Origin: Nitrosospira sp.
Lineage (GTDB): Bacteria; Pseudomonadota; Gammaproteobacteria; Burkholderiales; Nitrosomonadaceae
Direction of reading: 5' to 3'
DNA: 19,868 nucleotides
Assembly: GCA_030453055.1 (NCBI GenBank)
Contig: JAKDLC010000008.1
Location: 1-19,868 of the forward strand
This document shows, piece after piece, positions 1-8,290 of this stretch. The position numbers were made by a program, and so were the translations under genes. The first letter of the stretch is position 1, and the number at the start of each line of letters is the position of its first letter. The notes under the pieces are model-generated. The model was not told the DNA's origin. It did not search any database and was given only the letters and a program-made list of their open reading frames with translations.

Positions 1-1
1 G

Positions 2-334
2 GAAATTGGCGGCGGCTCGGTGCGTATTCATCGCCAGGAAGTACAGTCAAAAGTGTTTCGCGCCTTGAATATCGGTGTCGATGAAGCACATGAAAAATTC
101 GGCTTTTTGCTGGAAGCACTGCAATATGGAGCGCCGCCTCATGGCGGCATCGCTTTCGGTCTCGACCGGATCGTGGCGATGATGACGGGCGCCGAGTCGA
201 TCCGTGATGTTATTGCCCTTCCCAAGACGCAGCGCGCACAATGCCTGCTGACCCACGCGCCCAGTACGGTGGGTGAAAAGCAGTTGCGGGAACTGCACAT
301 CAAGTTGCGGCACGCCGAAGCGCTTAAGAGTTAA
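2..334 (+). CDS. aspS: Aspartyl-tRNA synthetase, C-terminal fragment (5' end outside window)
   Basis: This is the last 110 codons of a class II aminoacyl-tRNA synthetase that charges tRNA-Asp (or tRNA-Asp/Asn in species lacking AsnRS) in the cytoplasm. The reading frame is open from the first bases of the window, so the gene is cut by the window edge. The segment [13 protein letters not shown] near the start is typical of bacterial AspRS. Class II motif 3 is present as [16 protein letters not shown] at nt 141-190, with the invariant Arg that contacts ATP. It is followed by the usual [12 protein letters not shown] segment. The stop is TAA at 332-334. The next gene (nudB) starts 74 bases downstream on the same strand. 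Identity is secure; the Asp versus Asp/Asn specificity cannot be judged from this fragment. Confidence 0.96.
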   Translation, partial: EIGGGSVRIHRQEVQSKVFRALNIGVDEAHEKFGFLLEALQYGAPPHGGIAFGLDRIVAMMTGAESIRDVIALPKTQRAQCLLTHAPSTVGEKQLRELHIKLRHAEALKS

Positions 335-408
335 ACTGTGGAATGCGGATAGAAGCACGATCATCCGCGAGCTGGAGTCATTCCCGAGTCTCTGCCACCG
401 GAGCGAAA

Positions 409-858
409 ATGTACAAGACACCGGTTTCCGTTCTGGTAGTCATTCATACGCCCGATAGGCAGGTTTTGTTGCTGGAGCGAGCGGATCATCCCGGATACTG
501 GCAATCTGTGACGGGCAGCCAGAACGAGGGCGAAACACTTTTGCAAACCGCGGTGCGGGAAGTAGCGGAAGAAACAGGATTGGACGCGACCCGCTATCAA
601 ATGGCCGAGTGGAACGTTCAGAACGAATACGAAATTTATGAGGAATGGCGCTGGCGCTACGCGCCAGGGGTGACGCACAATACCGAGCATGTTTTTGGCC
701 TGCTTTTGCCAAAACCCGTTCCGGTCTCAGTGGCTGCACGAGAGCATTTGAATTTTGTCTGGCTGTCCTGGCGAGAAGCGGCGGAAAAGGTTTTTTCCTC
801 AAGCAACGCAGAAGCGATACGGAAGCTGGCTGCGGATAGAAGCGGCGGGAGAGCGTAG
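409..858 (+). CDS. nudB: Dihydroneopterin triphosphate diphosphatase (Nudix)
   Basis: A 149-residue Nudix hydrolase, matching the usual length of NudB. NudB removes pyrophosphate from dihydroneopterin triphosphate in folate biosynthesis. The Nudix box follows the GX5EX7REUXEEXGU pattern exactly: it opens with GSQNEGE and closes with REVAEETGL at about nt 520-588, so the Mg-binding glutamates are present. The start at ATG 409 is chosen because GGAG lies five bases upstream (400-403) and MYKTPVSVLVVI is the family-like N-terminus. An in-frame upstream start at 343 would add 22 residues of non-family sequence. Placement right after aspS is common in betaproteobacteria. The assignment to NudB rather than another Nudix hydrolase rests on length, context and overall look. 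Confidence 0.88.
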   Translation: MYKTPVSVLVVIHTPDRQVLLLERADHPGYWQSVTGSQNEGETLLQTAVREVAEETGLDATRYQMAEWNVQNEYEIYEEWRWRYAPGVTHNTEHVFGLLLPKPVPVSVAAREHLNFVWLSWREAAEKVFSSSNAEAIRKLAADRSGGRA

Positions 859-918
859 AGGGAATAGAGGCAGAGGCAGAAGCGGAAACGGGGATCTGTA
901 GAACCGATATCCAGTATG

Positions 919-960
919 TTGGTCTTATACGGTTGATGTATTTTCTGACAGGCAGACCAA
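919..960. repeat. 7-bp perfect inverted repeat upstream of nadA
   Basis: The arms TTGGTCT (919-925) and AGACCAA (954-960) are exact reverse complements separated by 28 bases. The right arm ends six bases before the nadA ribosome binding site (AGGAG at 966-970). It could form a leader stem or be an operator, but it does not match a regulator site that I know, and 7-bp arms can arise by chance. Confidence 0.35.
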
Positions 961-975
961 TAAATAGGAGTAACC

Positions 976-2076
976 ATGCAAGCAGAAGCCATTGCATTTG
1001 ACCGTTTCGACACTTTGAAGGATGATGATTGCGAGCAGCGCATCATAGAGGCCAAAGCCGCGCTGGGAAGGCGGGCCGTGATACTCGCTCACCATTATCA
1101 GCGGGCGGATGTTTATAAACATGCCGACCTCACCGGCGATTCGCTGAAGCTTTCGCGTCTTGCCGCCGGAACCGATGCGGACTATCTGGTGTTTTGCGGC
1201 GTGCACTTTATGGCTGAGGGGGCCGATATTCTATCGAAACCGGAGCAGGTCGCCATCCTGCCCGACCTTGCCGCCGGCTGCTCGATGGCCGATATGGCGA
1301 ATCTTTCCAAGGTGGAGCGCGCTTGGCGCGAATTGGCGGAAGTGCTCGATCCTGACGAAACGATTACGCCGGCGACGTATATTAATTCCGCCGCCGATCT
1401 GAAAGCCTTCTGTGGCGAGCATGGCGGCATCGTCTGCACTTCCAGCAATGCGGTAAAGATCTTGCAATGGTCTTTTTCCCGCCGCGAAAAGGTGCTGTTT
1501 TTCCCGGATCAACACCTTGGACGCTGGAGCGGTCACAAGCTGGGAATTCCGCTGGACGAAATGCCGGTGTGGGATTTTGATGAGCCGATGGGCGGACTTA
1601 CGTCAGAGCAAATCAAAAAAGCCAAAATTCTGTTATGGAAGGGGCATTGTTCCGTACACCAGATGTTTCAGCCGCAGCACATACTGCGTTTCCGCAATCA
1701 GTATCCCGACGGCAAGGTGATTTCACACCCGGAATGTAGTTTTGAGGTATGTCGGAATTCCGATTATGTCGGCTCTACCGAGTACATCATCAATACCATC
1801 CGCGAAGCGGAGGCGGGGACCCGCTGGCTGGTCGGGACGGAGTTGAATCTGGTCAGCCGCATCGCGGAGGAGTTCAAGCCCGAAGGTAAAATAGTGCAGT
1901 TCATGGCGCCGACGGTGTGCATGTGCTCCACCATGGCCCGCATCGATCCACAGCATCTGGCATGGACGCTGGAGAACCTGGTGGCGGGAAAAGTGGTGAA
2001 CCGGATCAAAGTGCCCATAGCCGAGGCGAAACTTGCGAAGCTTGCCCTGGAGCGGATGCTGGAGGTTTCATATTAA
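976..2076 (+). CDS. nadA: Quinolinate synthase A
   Basis: A 366-residue quinolinate synthase. It condenses iminoaspartate with dihydroxyacetone phosphate to give quinolinate in de novo NAD synthesis, using an oxygen-sensitive [4Fe-4S] cluster. The N-terminal segment AVILAHHYQRADV and the TGDSL motif are family hallmarks. By comparison with known NadA proteins, the three cluster ligands are probably Cys102 (in AAGCSMAD), Cys225 (in KGHCSVHQ) and Cys317 (in TVCMCSTMA). The start ATG has AGGAG five bases upstream (966-970). The 117 bases before the gene hold an inverted repeat but no convincing promoter. nadB and nadC, its usual pathway partners, are not in the window. Confidence 0.97.
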   Translation: MQAEAIAFDRFDTLKDDDCEQRIIEAKAALGRRAVILAHHYQRADVYKHADLTGDSLKLSRLAAGTDADYLVFCGVHFMAEGADILSKPEQVAILPDLAAGCSMADMANLSKVERAWRELAEVLDPDETITPATYINSAADLKAFCGEHGGIVCTSSNAVKILQWSFSRREKVLFFPDQHLGRWSGHKLGIPLDEMPVWDFDEPMGGLTSEQIKKAKILLWKGHCSVHQMFQPQHILRFRNQYPDGKVISHPECSFEVCRNSDYVGSTEYIINTIREAEAGTRWLVGTELNLVSRIAEEFKPEGKIVQFMAPTVCMCSTMARIDPQHLAWTLENLVAGKVVNRIKVPIAEAKLAKLALERMLEVSY

Positions 2077-2184
2077 CCTAAATCTGCTTCGCTACGGTTG
2101 CTCGGAAACAGATATTTCCGCCTGACATGGGCCTGGATATCAAACTTCCGGGCAAACTTCCAAGCTGAGCCTGCCGTTCATCAC

Positions 2185-2937
2185 ATGCCCAATAAGCTGC
2201 ATATCGCCACCTACAATATTCACAAAGGCTTTTCCCATTTCAAGCGGAACATGATGGTGCACCAGTTGCGCGAGAATCTGCGGGCTCTCGACGCCGATAT
2301 TGTCTTTCTACAGGAAGTGGTCGGTCAGCATCGAGGGCATGCGGCTCGTTTCGAGAACTGGCCGCATAGTCCGCAGCATGAGTTTCTGGCCGATTCGGTG
2401 TGGGCCGATTTTGCCTACGGAAAAAACGCGGTATACAACGAGGGGCATCACGGCAATGCGATTCTGAGTCGCTATCCCATCACGCGTTGGGACAATGAAG
2501 ACGTTTCCGCGCACCGTTTCGAGAGCCGTGGCCTGCTCCATTGCGAAATCAGCATTCCCGGTTGGCCGGAAAACCTGCACTGCGTATGTGTTCACCTGGG
2601 GTTGTTCAAGCGTGGACAATCGCAGCAATTGCTGGCATTGGAACAGCGCATCGAGCAACTGGTACCCCAACAGGCGCCGCTGGTCATCGCCGGAGATTTC
2701 AACGATTGGCGGGAAATGGCCGGACGGATTCTGGTTGAACGGCTTAACCTTGGCGAAGTCTTCGAGTTGACCGGAGGAAGGGCAGCACGCAGTTATCCCT
2801 GCGCATTGCCGTTATTTCGCCTCGATCGCATCTATGTGCGCGGCTTTCAGGTGGTAAAAGCGCAGGTGCATTATGGCCGCCCCTGGTCAAAACTTTCCGA
2901 TCACGCTGTGCTGTCGGCGAGGATGATCCGTAGATGA
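2185..2937 (+). CDS. Endonuclease/exonuclease/phosphatase family protein
   Basis: A 250-residue metal-dependent phosphodiesterase/phosphatase-fold protein with no signal peptide. The expected motifs appear in order: IATYNIHKG (metal and phosphate region, near residue 10), FLQEV (catalytic Glu), GNAILSRYPI, CVHLGLF, IAGDFNDW (Asp and Asn) and, near the C-terminus, LSDHAVLSA with the catalytic His. The natural substrate cannot be read from the sequence; members act on DNA, RNA, phospholipids or inositol phosphates. The start at ATG 2185 gives MPNKLHIATYN, which is family-like. An in-frame TTG at 2098 would add 29 residues with no family resemblance. Its TGA stop overlaps the ATG of the next gene (ATGA at 2934-2937), so translation is probably coupled to the threonylcarbamoyl-AMP synthase. 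Confidence 0.88.
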   Translation: MPNKLHIATYNIHKGFSHFKRNMMVHQLRENLRALDADIVFLQEVVGQHRGHAARFENWPHSPQHEFLADSVWADFAYGKNAVYNEGHHGNAILSRYPITRWDNEDVSAHRFESRGLLHCEISIPGWPENLHCVCVHLGLFKRGQSQQLLALEQRIEQLVPQQAPLVIAGDFNDWREMAGRILVERLNLGEVFELTGGRAARSYPCALPLFRLDRIYVRGFQVVKAQVHYGRPWSKLSDHAVLSARMIRR

Positions 2938-4001
2938 CGTTACCGGACGCACATAGCCAGATCGGTTCCGCTGTCGCCGTGCTGAGGGCGGGCGGGACCG
3001 TGGCCTTTCCGACGGAAACGGTCTATGGAATTGGGGCGGATGTCTCCAATTCTTCCGCAGTGCAACGTATATTCGAGATCAAAAAACGCCCTGCGGATCA
3101 TCCGCTGATCGTTCATTTCGCCGATGCGTCCCGGTTGCACCACTGGGCGTGTGAAGTGCCGGAACAGGCCTCGCGACTGGCCGAACGTTTCTGGCCAGGA
3201 CCGCTGACATTGATATTGCCGCGCAGCCGCCACGTACCAAAAAATGTAACAGGCGGCCAGGATACGGTGGGACTTCGGGTGCCGGATCATCCGGTCGCGC
3301 TCGCCTTGCTGACCGCGCTGGGAACTGAAGGCGCTCTTGCCGCACCGTCGGCAAACCGGTTTGGGCACGTGAGTCCCACTACGGCGGCCCACGTATACGA
3401 CGAGTTGGGCGCATCCGTAGACATGATTCTGGATGGTGGGCCCTGCAAAATTGGCCTGGAAAGCACCATTGTCGGTTTTAACGGGCAGACTGCCATCGTA
3501 TTGCGGCCGGGCGGTATTCCGCTGGCGGCACTGGCAGAAGTGCTGAGCGGAAAAGTGGTCCTGCCCGAAAGAGAGGATCGCACTGTACGCGTGCCGGGCG
3601 CGCTGGCTTCCCATTACGCCCCGGCGACGCCGCTGGAGCTTTGCTCTTCGGTATTTTTATGGCCGCGCGCTCTCGAATTGGCGACAAACGGATTGCGTGT
3701 GGTGATAATGGAGTGGTCGTCCAAAGAGCTGAATGACCTGAACCGCGCGGAAAATGAAGGTATCGTCCGTTTTGCCATGCCTGCGGAACCCGCGGCCTAC
3801 GGGAGTCTGTTGTATGCAACCTTGCGCCGGTTCGATCATGAGCGCTTCGACCGTCTATTGGTAGAGGAACCCCCCGATGACTCCGCCTGGATGGCAATTG
3901 CGGATCGGCTGCGACGCGCGAGTTGTGTCCCAAGTTACAAGATTCAAAACCAGGATCCTATTCCGCGGAGCGAACAGGAACATTACCATGAAGCCAGATA
4001 G
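2934..4001 (+). CDS. L-threonylcarbamoyladenylate synthase, long (Sua5) form
   Basis: A 355-residue enzyme making threonylcarbamoyl-AMP from threonine, bicarbonate and ATP. This is the first step of the t6A37 modification of ANN-decoding tRNAs. The N-terminal YrdC-type domain (residues about 8-195) shows GGTVAFPTETVYGIG, KKRPADHPLIVH, APSANRFGHVSPTTA and LESTIV followed by LRPGGI. These bind ATP, threonine and bicarbonate. The remainder is the additional Sua5 C-terminal domain, opened by the linker VPGALASHYAPATPLEL that closes over the active site in Sua5 structures. The length therefore fits the Sua5/TsaC2 type rather than the roughly 190-residue TsaC. It starts inside the stop codon of the preceding gene and ends 14 bases before the HAD phosphatase. 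Confidence 0.94.
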   Translation: MTLPDAHSQIGSAVAVLRAGGTVAFPTETVYGIGADVSNSSAVQRIFEIKKRPADHPLIVHFADASRLHHWACEVPEQASRLAERFWPGPLTLILPRSRHVPKNVTGGQDTVGLRVPDHPVALALLTALGTEGALAAPSANRFGHVSPTTAAHVYDELGASVDMILDGGPCKIGLESTIVGFNGQTAIVLRPGGIPLAALAEVLSGKVVLPEREDRTVRVPGALASHYAPATPLELCSSVFLWPRALELATNGLRVVIMEWSSKELNDLNRAENEGIVRFAMPAEPAAYGSLLYATLRRFDHERFDRLLVEEPPDDSAWMAIADRLRRASCVPSYKIQNQDPIPRSEQEHYHEAR

Positions 4002-4015
4002 AAAGCCGGAAGCTA

Positions 4016-4789
4016 ATGGATAGAGATGTGGTTCGTGCGGTACTGTTTGATGTTGACGGCACGCTGGCCGACACCGAGCGTGATGGTCATCGTCTTGCTT
4101 TCAATTCGGCGTTTGGAGAATTGGGGCTTGACTGGAAGTGGGATGTCAAGCTTTATGGGGAACTGCTGGCAGTCACCGGTGGCAAAGAGCGCATCCGTCA
4201 CTATCTGGAAAAATACACGCCTGCCGAATTGAACAGGAGCGACCTGGATAACTGGATCGCGGGTTTACACAAGGCCAAAACAAGACATTATGTGGCCCTA
4301 CTTGAACGCGGGGGGACGCCATTGCGTCCGGGTGTTGCCCGCTTGATCCGCCAATTACGCAATGCAAAAATAAAAATCGCCATTGCAACCACTACTACGC
4401 CGGAGAACGTCACTTCTTTGTTAAAGTCTACGTTGGGAGAAGATTCTCCCGGCTGGTTCGACGTCATCGGCGCTGGCGACATCGTCCCCGGGAAAAAGCC
4501 CGAGCCGGATATTTACCACTGGGTACTTGACCGGCTCGGGTTGCCGGCGGAGCAATGCATTGCAGTGGAAGATTCGGAAAACGGACTGAGATCATCACTT
4601 GCCGCAGGGCTTGACACGGTGGTTACAGTCAACGATTACACCCGCTTGCAGGATTTTACGGGCGCGGCGGTGGTGTTGTCGGATTTGGGCGAACCAACGC
4701 AACCATTTACTGTGTTTGAGGGAACCGCGTATGGCAGCAAATGGGTGGACGCGGAACTGTTGACAAAGTTGAAAGCGCGCCAAGGTTGA
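4016..4789 (+). CDS. HAD-superfamily phosphatase, CbbY-like
   Basis: A 257-residue subfamily IA HAD hydrolase. HAD motif I is AVLFDVDGTLADT (nucleophile Asp12, acid/base Asp14). Motif II is in AIATTTTPENVTSL, the motif III lysine lies in GKKPEPDIY, and motif IV is AVEDSENGL. The alpha-helical cap follows motif I. The overall look is that of CbbY, which dephosphorylates xylulose-1,5-bisphosphate, a misfire product that inhibits Rubisco. This would suit an autotroph, but no Calvin-cycle gene lies in the window, and beta-phosphoglucomutase or phosphoglycolate phosphatase activities are alternatives. The start ATG has GGAAG four bases upstream (4008-4012). It follows the Sua5-type gene by 14 bases and is probably co-transcribed with it. 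Confidence 0.85.
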   Translation: MDRDVVRAVLFDVDGTLADTERDGHRLAFNSAFGELGLDWKWDVKLYGELLAVTGGKERIRHYLEKYTPAELNRSDLDNWIAGLHKAKTRHYVALLERGGTPLRPGVARLIRQLRNAKIKIAIATTTTPENVTSLLKSTLGEDSPGWFDVIGAGDIVPGKKPEPDIYHWVLDRLGLPAEQCIAVEDSENGLRSSLAAGLDTVVTVNDYTRLQDFTGAAVVLSDLGEPTQPFTVFEGTAYGSKWVDAELLTKLKARQG

Positions 4790-4851
4790 ATACTTGGCGA
4801 AGAGACTTGTTAAATGATTCAGGGTTTAGCGTATTTTGGTTTCAATCAAAA

Positions 4852-4880
4852 TTGGAATTGTCATCTGGAAAAGGTAGTAT
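4852..4880 (+). promoter_or_regulatory. Candidate sigma-70 promoter for the psiE-like gene
   Basis: TTGGAA (4852-4857) and TAGTAT (4875-4880) are spaced by 17 bases, and each matches the sigma-70 consensus at four of six positions. They lie 45 bases upstream of the ATG at 4926, in a 136-base AT-rich gap after the HAD phosphatase gene. The site is read by eye only. Confidence 0.3.
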
Positions 4881-4925
4881 GGCGGTCGCCCATGTGACAA
4901 CCTGACCATTCCTGACAATAAAACC

Positions 4926-5369
4926 ATGCTGCACCCCCTCGCCACCAGCTATTCCCGCCGAGCCCTGTACTTCTTTGAAGGCGCCGGGCTCATCGTCATC
5001 GCCCTTGCGACGATATATGCGGGTTATCAGGAAACCATGCTGATGTTCAACAGCGCCAGGGTTACCCTGGCGGATTTGTTGCTGATGTTTCTTTATCTGG
5101 AAATCCTGACCATGGTTGGGTTATATTTCGAATCGGGCAAGCTGCCGGTACGGTTTCCCCTTTACATCGCGATGGTGGCCATGGCGCGCTATGTGATCGT
5201 GGACATCAAGGAAATGGACAATCTCCGGTTGTTGGGCGTTTCCGCCTCGATAGTGCTTGTCGCGGTAGCGGTGCTGGTCATACGCTACGGACACGTGCGC
5301 TATCCCTATCTTGAGGATCTGGAGGACCTGGCGGATGCGGCCTCCAAAGATACCAACCTGCGCGACTGA
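4926..5369 (+). CDS. PsiE-family inner-membrane protein
   Basis: A 147-residue hydrophobic protein resembling the phosphate-starvation-inducible PsiE family, whose function is not established. Four membrane segments can be read at about residues 15-40, 43-65, 75-95 and 98-118. They are followed by a polar, acidic C-terminal tail ([17 protein letters not shown]) likely in the cytoplasm. The segments [29 protein letters not shown] and [16 protein letters not shown] match the family pattern. No pho box was recognised upstream, so phosphate control is not shown here. The gene ends 22 bases before purE and may be transcribed into the pur genes. Confidence 0.8.
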   Translation: MLHPLATSYSRRALYFFEGAGLIVIALATIYAGYQETMLMFNSARVTLADLLLMFLYLEILTMVGLYFESGKLPVRFPLYIAMVAMARYVIVDIKEMDNLRLLGVSASIVLVAVAVLVIRYGHVRYPYLEDLEDLADAASKDTNLRD

Positions 5370-5391
5370 CGGAATATTAAAAAGGCCCAAT

Positions 5392-5883
5392 ATGAAAAAT
5401 CCCCTGGTTGGCGTCATCATGGGTAGCAGTAGCGATTGGGAGGTCATGAAGCATGCCGCGGGTATATTAAAGGATTTTAGTGTGCCATACGAAGCCAGGG
5501 TGGTTTCCGCCCATCGCACGCCGGACGCCATGTTCGAGTACGCTGAAACCGCAGTCAAACGCGGGTTCAAGTGTATTATCGCCGGTGCCGGCGGCGCGGC
5601 GCATCTCCCCGGAATGATGGCTGCTAAAACCGTTTTGCCGGTGCTGGGCGTGCCAGTTGCCACCAGGCAGCTTCAAGGCCTTGATTCGCTTCTTTCCATT
5701 GTGCAAATGCCGAGGGGCATTCCCGTTGCCACCTTCGCTATCGGCGAGGCGGGTGCGGCTAATGCGGGCTTGTTCGCGGTTGCGTTGTTAGCGGTAGAGG
5801 ACATAAATCTCGCCAGACTTCTTGCCAGGTTTCGCAAAGCCCAGGCGGCAGCGGCTGCGGCGACGGCACTGCCTGAATTATGA
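5392..5883 (+). CDS. purE: N5-carboxyaminoimidazole ribonucleotide mutase
   Basis: A 163-residue class I PurE. It moves the carboxylate of N5-CAIR to C4 to make CAIR in de novo purine synthesis, working with PurK. The phosphate-binding loop GSSSDWEVM starts at residue 11, and the active-site SAHRTPD carries His41. [13 protein letters not shown] and GVPV are the other conserved elements. The start ATG at 5392 gives [15 protein letters not shown]; the in-frame upstream extension (from 5311) lies inside psiE and does not look like the family. The last bases overlap the purK ATG (ATGA at 5880-5883), so purE and purK are very probably translationally coupled. The C-terminus has an alanine-rich tail. 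Confidence 0.97.
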   Translation: MKNPLVGVIMGSSSDWEVMKHAAGILKDFSVPYEARVVSAHRTPDAMFEYAETAVKRGFKCIIAGAGGAAHLPGMMAAKTVLPVLGVPVATRQLQGLDSLLSIVQMPRGIPVATFAIGEAGAANAGLFAVALLAVEDINLARLLARFRKAQAAAAAATALPEL

Positions 5884-7049
5884 ACATCATGCCGGGAGCC
5901 ATGCTGGGGCTCCTCGGTGGCGGCCAACTGGGACGCATGTTCACCATGGCGGCGCAAAGCATGGGCTACCGCGTCACCGTGCTCGACCCGGCCGATGAAG
6001 GCCCATCGAGCGGCATAGCTGAACGTCATTTGCGTGCCGACTACCTCGATGGCGATGCATTGCGCGAGCTTGGGGCTGCCTGCGCCGGCGTCACCACCGA
6101 ATTCGAGAATGTACCGGCTGAATCTCTTAGAATCCTGGCCGAACACTGCGTGGTCAGTCCCGCCGCAAGCAGTGTAACAGTTGCCCAGAATCGTATTCTG
6201 GAGAAGCAATTTCTTGCAGCCAATGGCTTTGGGGTCGTGCCCTATGCGGTAATTCAGAATTCTCGCAATTCGCATAAATTGGACGAAGTATTACTGCAAA
6301 CGCACCCGGAGCGGCTTCCCGACTTATTTCCCGCCATTCTCAAAGTGAGCCGGTTCGGTTATGACGGCAAGGGACAGGTAAGGGTAACTAACGCAACAGA
6401 ACTTGACAGTGCATTCACCGGTATGAATCGGGAGCCATGTGTGCTGGAACAATTGTTGCAGTTGGAGAGCGAAGTCTCGGTTGTCGTGGCGCGCGGATTC
6501 GACGACAAGGTGGCCGCTTTTCCCGTGGCAGAGAATCAGCATCGCCATGGCATTCTTGATATCAGCATTATTCCTGCCAGAGTATCACCGGCAATTATTG
6601 AAAACGCACGCGAAATCGCGATTCAAATCGCCGAAAAGCTCGATCACCGCGGCGTGTTGTGCGTGGAGTTTTTTGTGCTCCCCGATGGCGCTCCTAGCAA
6701 ATTGCTGGTCAACGAAATTGCGCCCCGTCCCCATAACAGCGGCCACTACACCATTGATGCCTGCGTTACCTCTCAATTCGAGCAACAGGTACGAATACTT
6801 TGTGGCGTGCCGCTTGGCAGTACGGCCATGCGCGGCGCGGCGGTAATGGTAAATTTATTGGGCGATTTGTGGCAGCAGGGAGAGCCGCGGTGGGAACAGG
6901 TGCTGCGGCATCCCTCTGTCAAACTGCATTTATACGGCAAGCTCGCCGCACGGCCCGGACGGAAAATGGGACACTATACCGTGCTCGCCGAAACCACCGA
7001 AGCCGCGTTGCAGCTTGCGCTGGAAATCAAACAGTCGTTAGCATGCTAA
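5880..7049 (+). CDS. purK: N5-carboxyaminoimidazole ribonucleotide synthase
   Basis: A 389-residue ATP-grasp enzyme that carboxylates AIR with bicarbonate and ATP to give N5-CAIR, the substrate of PurE. The N-terminal [12 protein letters not shown] is the family signature. The ATP-grasp core includes [12 protein letters not shown] (ATP-binding loop) and ends with the metal-binding segment [14 protein letters not shown]. The C-terminal beta-rich domain ends with [13 protein letters not shown]. Length is normal. It starts within the purE stop codon. Its own TAA (7047-7049) lies inside a 14-bp perfect palindrome (7037-7050), followed directly by a hairpin before purC. Confidence 0.97.
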   Translation: MNIMPGAMLGLLGGGQLGRMFTMAAQSMGYRVTVLDPADEGPSSGIAERHLRADYLDGDALRELGAACAGVTTEFENVPAESLRILAEHCVVSPAASSVTVAQNRILEKQFLAANGFGVVPYAVIQNSRNSHKLDEVLLQTHPERLPDLFPAILKVSRFGYDGKGQVRVTNATELDSAFTGMNREPCVLEQLLQLESEVSVVVARGFDDKVAAFPVAENQHRHGILDISIIPARVSPAIIENAREIAIQIAEKLDHRGVLCVEFFVLPDGAPSKLLVNEIAPRPHNSGHYTIDACVTSQFEQQVRILCGVPLGSTAMRGAAVMVNLLGDLWQQGEPRWEQVLRHPSVKLHLYGKLAARPGRKMGHYTVLAETTEAALQLALEIKQSLAC

Positions 7050-7050
7050 C
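7037..7050. repeat. 14-bp perfect palindrome over the purK stop codon
   Basis: GTTAGCATGCTAAC is its own reverse complement across all 14 positions. It contains the purK stop codon (7047-7049) and is followed four bases later by a longer hairpin. It could be a dimeric regulator site or simply part of the mRNA fold at the purK-purC junction; no known binding site was recognised. Confidence 0.6.
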
Positions 7051-7053
7051 ATA

Positions 7054-7082
7054 ATGCTGCCATTGCGAAAGCAATGCAGCAT
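7054..7082 (+). other. Stable hairpin with GAAA tetraloop between purK and purC
   Basis: The left arm ATGCTGCCATTGC (7054-7066) pairs with the right arm GCAATGCAGCAT (7071-7082) over 12 bp with one bulged C, closed by a GAAA (GNRA-type) loop. No T-run follows, so it does not look like an intrinsic terminator. It sits 26 bases before the purC start and may protect or process the mRNA between the two cistrons. Confidence 0.6.
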
Positions 7083-7108
7083 ATTAAAGAACGGCGACCC
7101 CGAAAATC

Positions 7109-8005
7109 ATGACGGATCAAACCGCCCTGTTTGAAACAACCCTACAAAGCCTGCGTCTCCTGCATCGGGGCAAGGTACGCGACATCTATGTGGTGGATAA
7201 AGACAAGTTATTAATTGTCCAGACCGATCGGCTGTCCGCGTTCGATGTCGTCCTGCCGACGCCGGTGCCGGGAAAAGGCCGATTGCTGACCGCGTTATCC
7301 CGTTTCTGGTTCGAAAAACTCGGTCATATCATTCCCAATCAGCTCACCGGAATCGTCCCAGAATCGGTAGTGGCAGACGCCGAGCGCGAACAAGTGGCTG
7401 GCCGTGCATTTGTGGTAAAGCGGCTAAGGCCGTTGCCGGTGGAGGCCATCGTGCGCGGATATGTCGCGGGTTCCGGATGGAATGATTACAAAAAGACCGG
7501 CACGATTTGCGGTATCGCACTTCCTGGCGGATTGCAGGAAGCCGCCAAACTGCCGGATGGAGCGATTTTTACGCCCTCAACCAAGGCTGCAGCGGGCACG
7601 CATGACGAAAACATTTCCTTTGCCGAAGCAGAAAAATTACTCGGCCGAGACGTAGCTGCGCAAGTGCGGGATAAGGCCATCGCCCTTTACACCGAGGCGT
7701 CGGAGTATGCGACAACGAAAGGCATTATTATCGCGGACACCAAGTTTGAATTCGGTCAGGATGACGCAGGTAAACTCTATCTCATAGACGAGGTATTGAC
7801 CCCCGATTCATCGCGTTTCTGGCCAGCCGATCAGTATGCGCCGGGAAGAAATCCGCCCAGCTATGACAAACAGTTTGTGCGTGATTGGCTGGAAACTCAG
7901 GATTGGAACAAGAAAGCACCTGCTCCAGCGTTGCCTCTCGACATTCTCGCCAAGACCGGAGAAAAATATCGCGAAGCCCTGCGTCGTTTAACAGCTTATG
8001 CATAG
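7109..8005 (+). CDS. purC: Phosphoribosylaminoimidazole-succinocarboxamide synthase
   Basis: A 298-residue SAICAR synthase joining CAIR and aspartate with ATP, the step directly after PurK and PurE. The N-terminal glycine-rich region has [13 protein letters not shown]. It is followed by [17 protein letters not shown], then [24 protein letters not shown] and [17 protein letters not shown], all conserved in the family. The length fits the longer (about 300-residue) type seen in proteobacteria and yeast rather than the roughly 240-residue E. coli type. It lies 59 bases after purK on the same strand, so purE-purK-purC form one functional cluster. It is the last host-like gene before the GC-rich block. 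Confidence 0.97.
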   Translation: MTDQTALFETTLQSLRLLHRGKVRDIYVVDKDKLLIVQTDRLSAFDVVLPTPVPGKGRLLTALSRFWFEKLGHIIPNQLTGIVPESVVADAEREQVAGRAFVVKRLRPLPVEAIVRGYVAGSGWNDYKKTGTICGIALPGGLQEAAKLPDGAIFTPSTKAAAGTHDENISFAEAEKLLGRDVAAQVRDKAIALYTEASEYATTKGIIIADTKFEFGQDDAGKLYLIDEVLTPDSSRFWPADQYAPGRNPPSYDKQFVRDWLETQDWNKKAPAPALPLDILAKTGEKYREALRRLTAYA

Positions 8006-8290
8006 TGGGTAGGATGTCAATAGGCAAAGTACATTGCGCCGCACCTTGAATTCTAAAGCGAGTTTTGCAAGAACCTCAAGATGCTCGTAAATTTTTTCTT
8101 TACTTCACAGAATATTGAGCTATACATAATTGACGGTCTTTTCTTGGGGATGATCGCAAAAAGGCTGTGCACTTGAGAAACTAAGGAGTAGTGGCATTTT
8201 CCGACAGAGGCTTAAGATACACCAAATATAAGAAAGCAAGTACCACGTCGTGCTAACTCAACATCATTTTTATCAGAAAGGACTTGTATC
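8006..8290. other. AT-rich intergenic region upstream of the PAD block
   Basis: These 285 bases contain no convincing gene. They are visibly AT-rich, in sharp contrast to the GC-rich reading frame that begins at 8291. They should hold the promoter for the two-gene block. No clear terminator for purC was seen. The ribosome binding site AAAGGA lies about eight bases before the ATG at 8291. Confidence 0.7.
8065..8093 (+). promoter_or_regulatory. Candidate sigma-70 promoter for the GC-rich block
   Basis: TTGCAA (8065-8070) and TAAATT (8088-8093) are spaced by 17 bases, with four of six consensus matches each. It lies about 200 bases upstream of the ATG at 8291, which would give a long leader. 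Other weak combinations exist in this AT-rich stretch, so this is only one candidate. Confidence 0.2.

Noticed and set aside
866..883. Short tandem AGAGGC AGAGGC AGAAGC after nudB
   Set aside because: Only two exact units of six bases in a purine-rich stretch; likely simple sequence without function.
2098..2184. TTG start for the EEP-family gene
   Set aside because: The extra 29 residues do not resemble the family; the ATG at 2185 leads directly into the conserved ATYNIHKG strand.
5311..5391. Upstream start for purE within the psiE-like gene
   Set aside because: The extension is the out-of-frame shadow of psiE; PurE proteins begin a few residues before the GSSSDW loop.
8041..8110. Possible insertion-sequence end around TTTTGCAAGAACCTC
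   Set aside because: No matching inverted repeat was found at the right side of the block and no transposase is present; the resemblance is from memory only.
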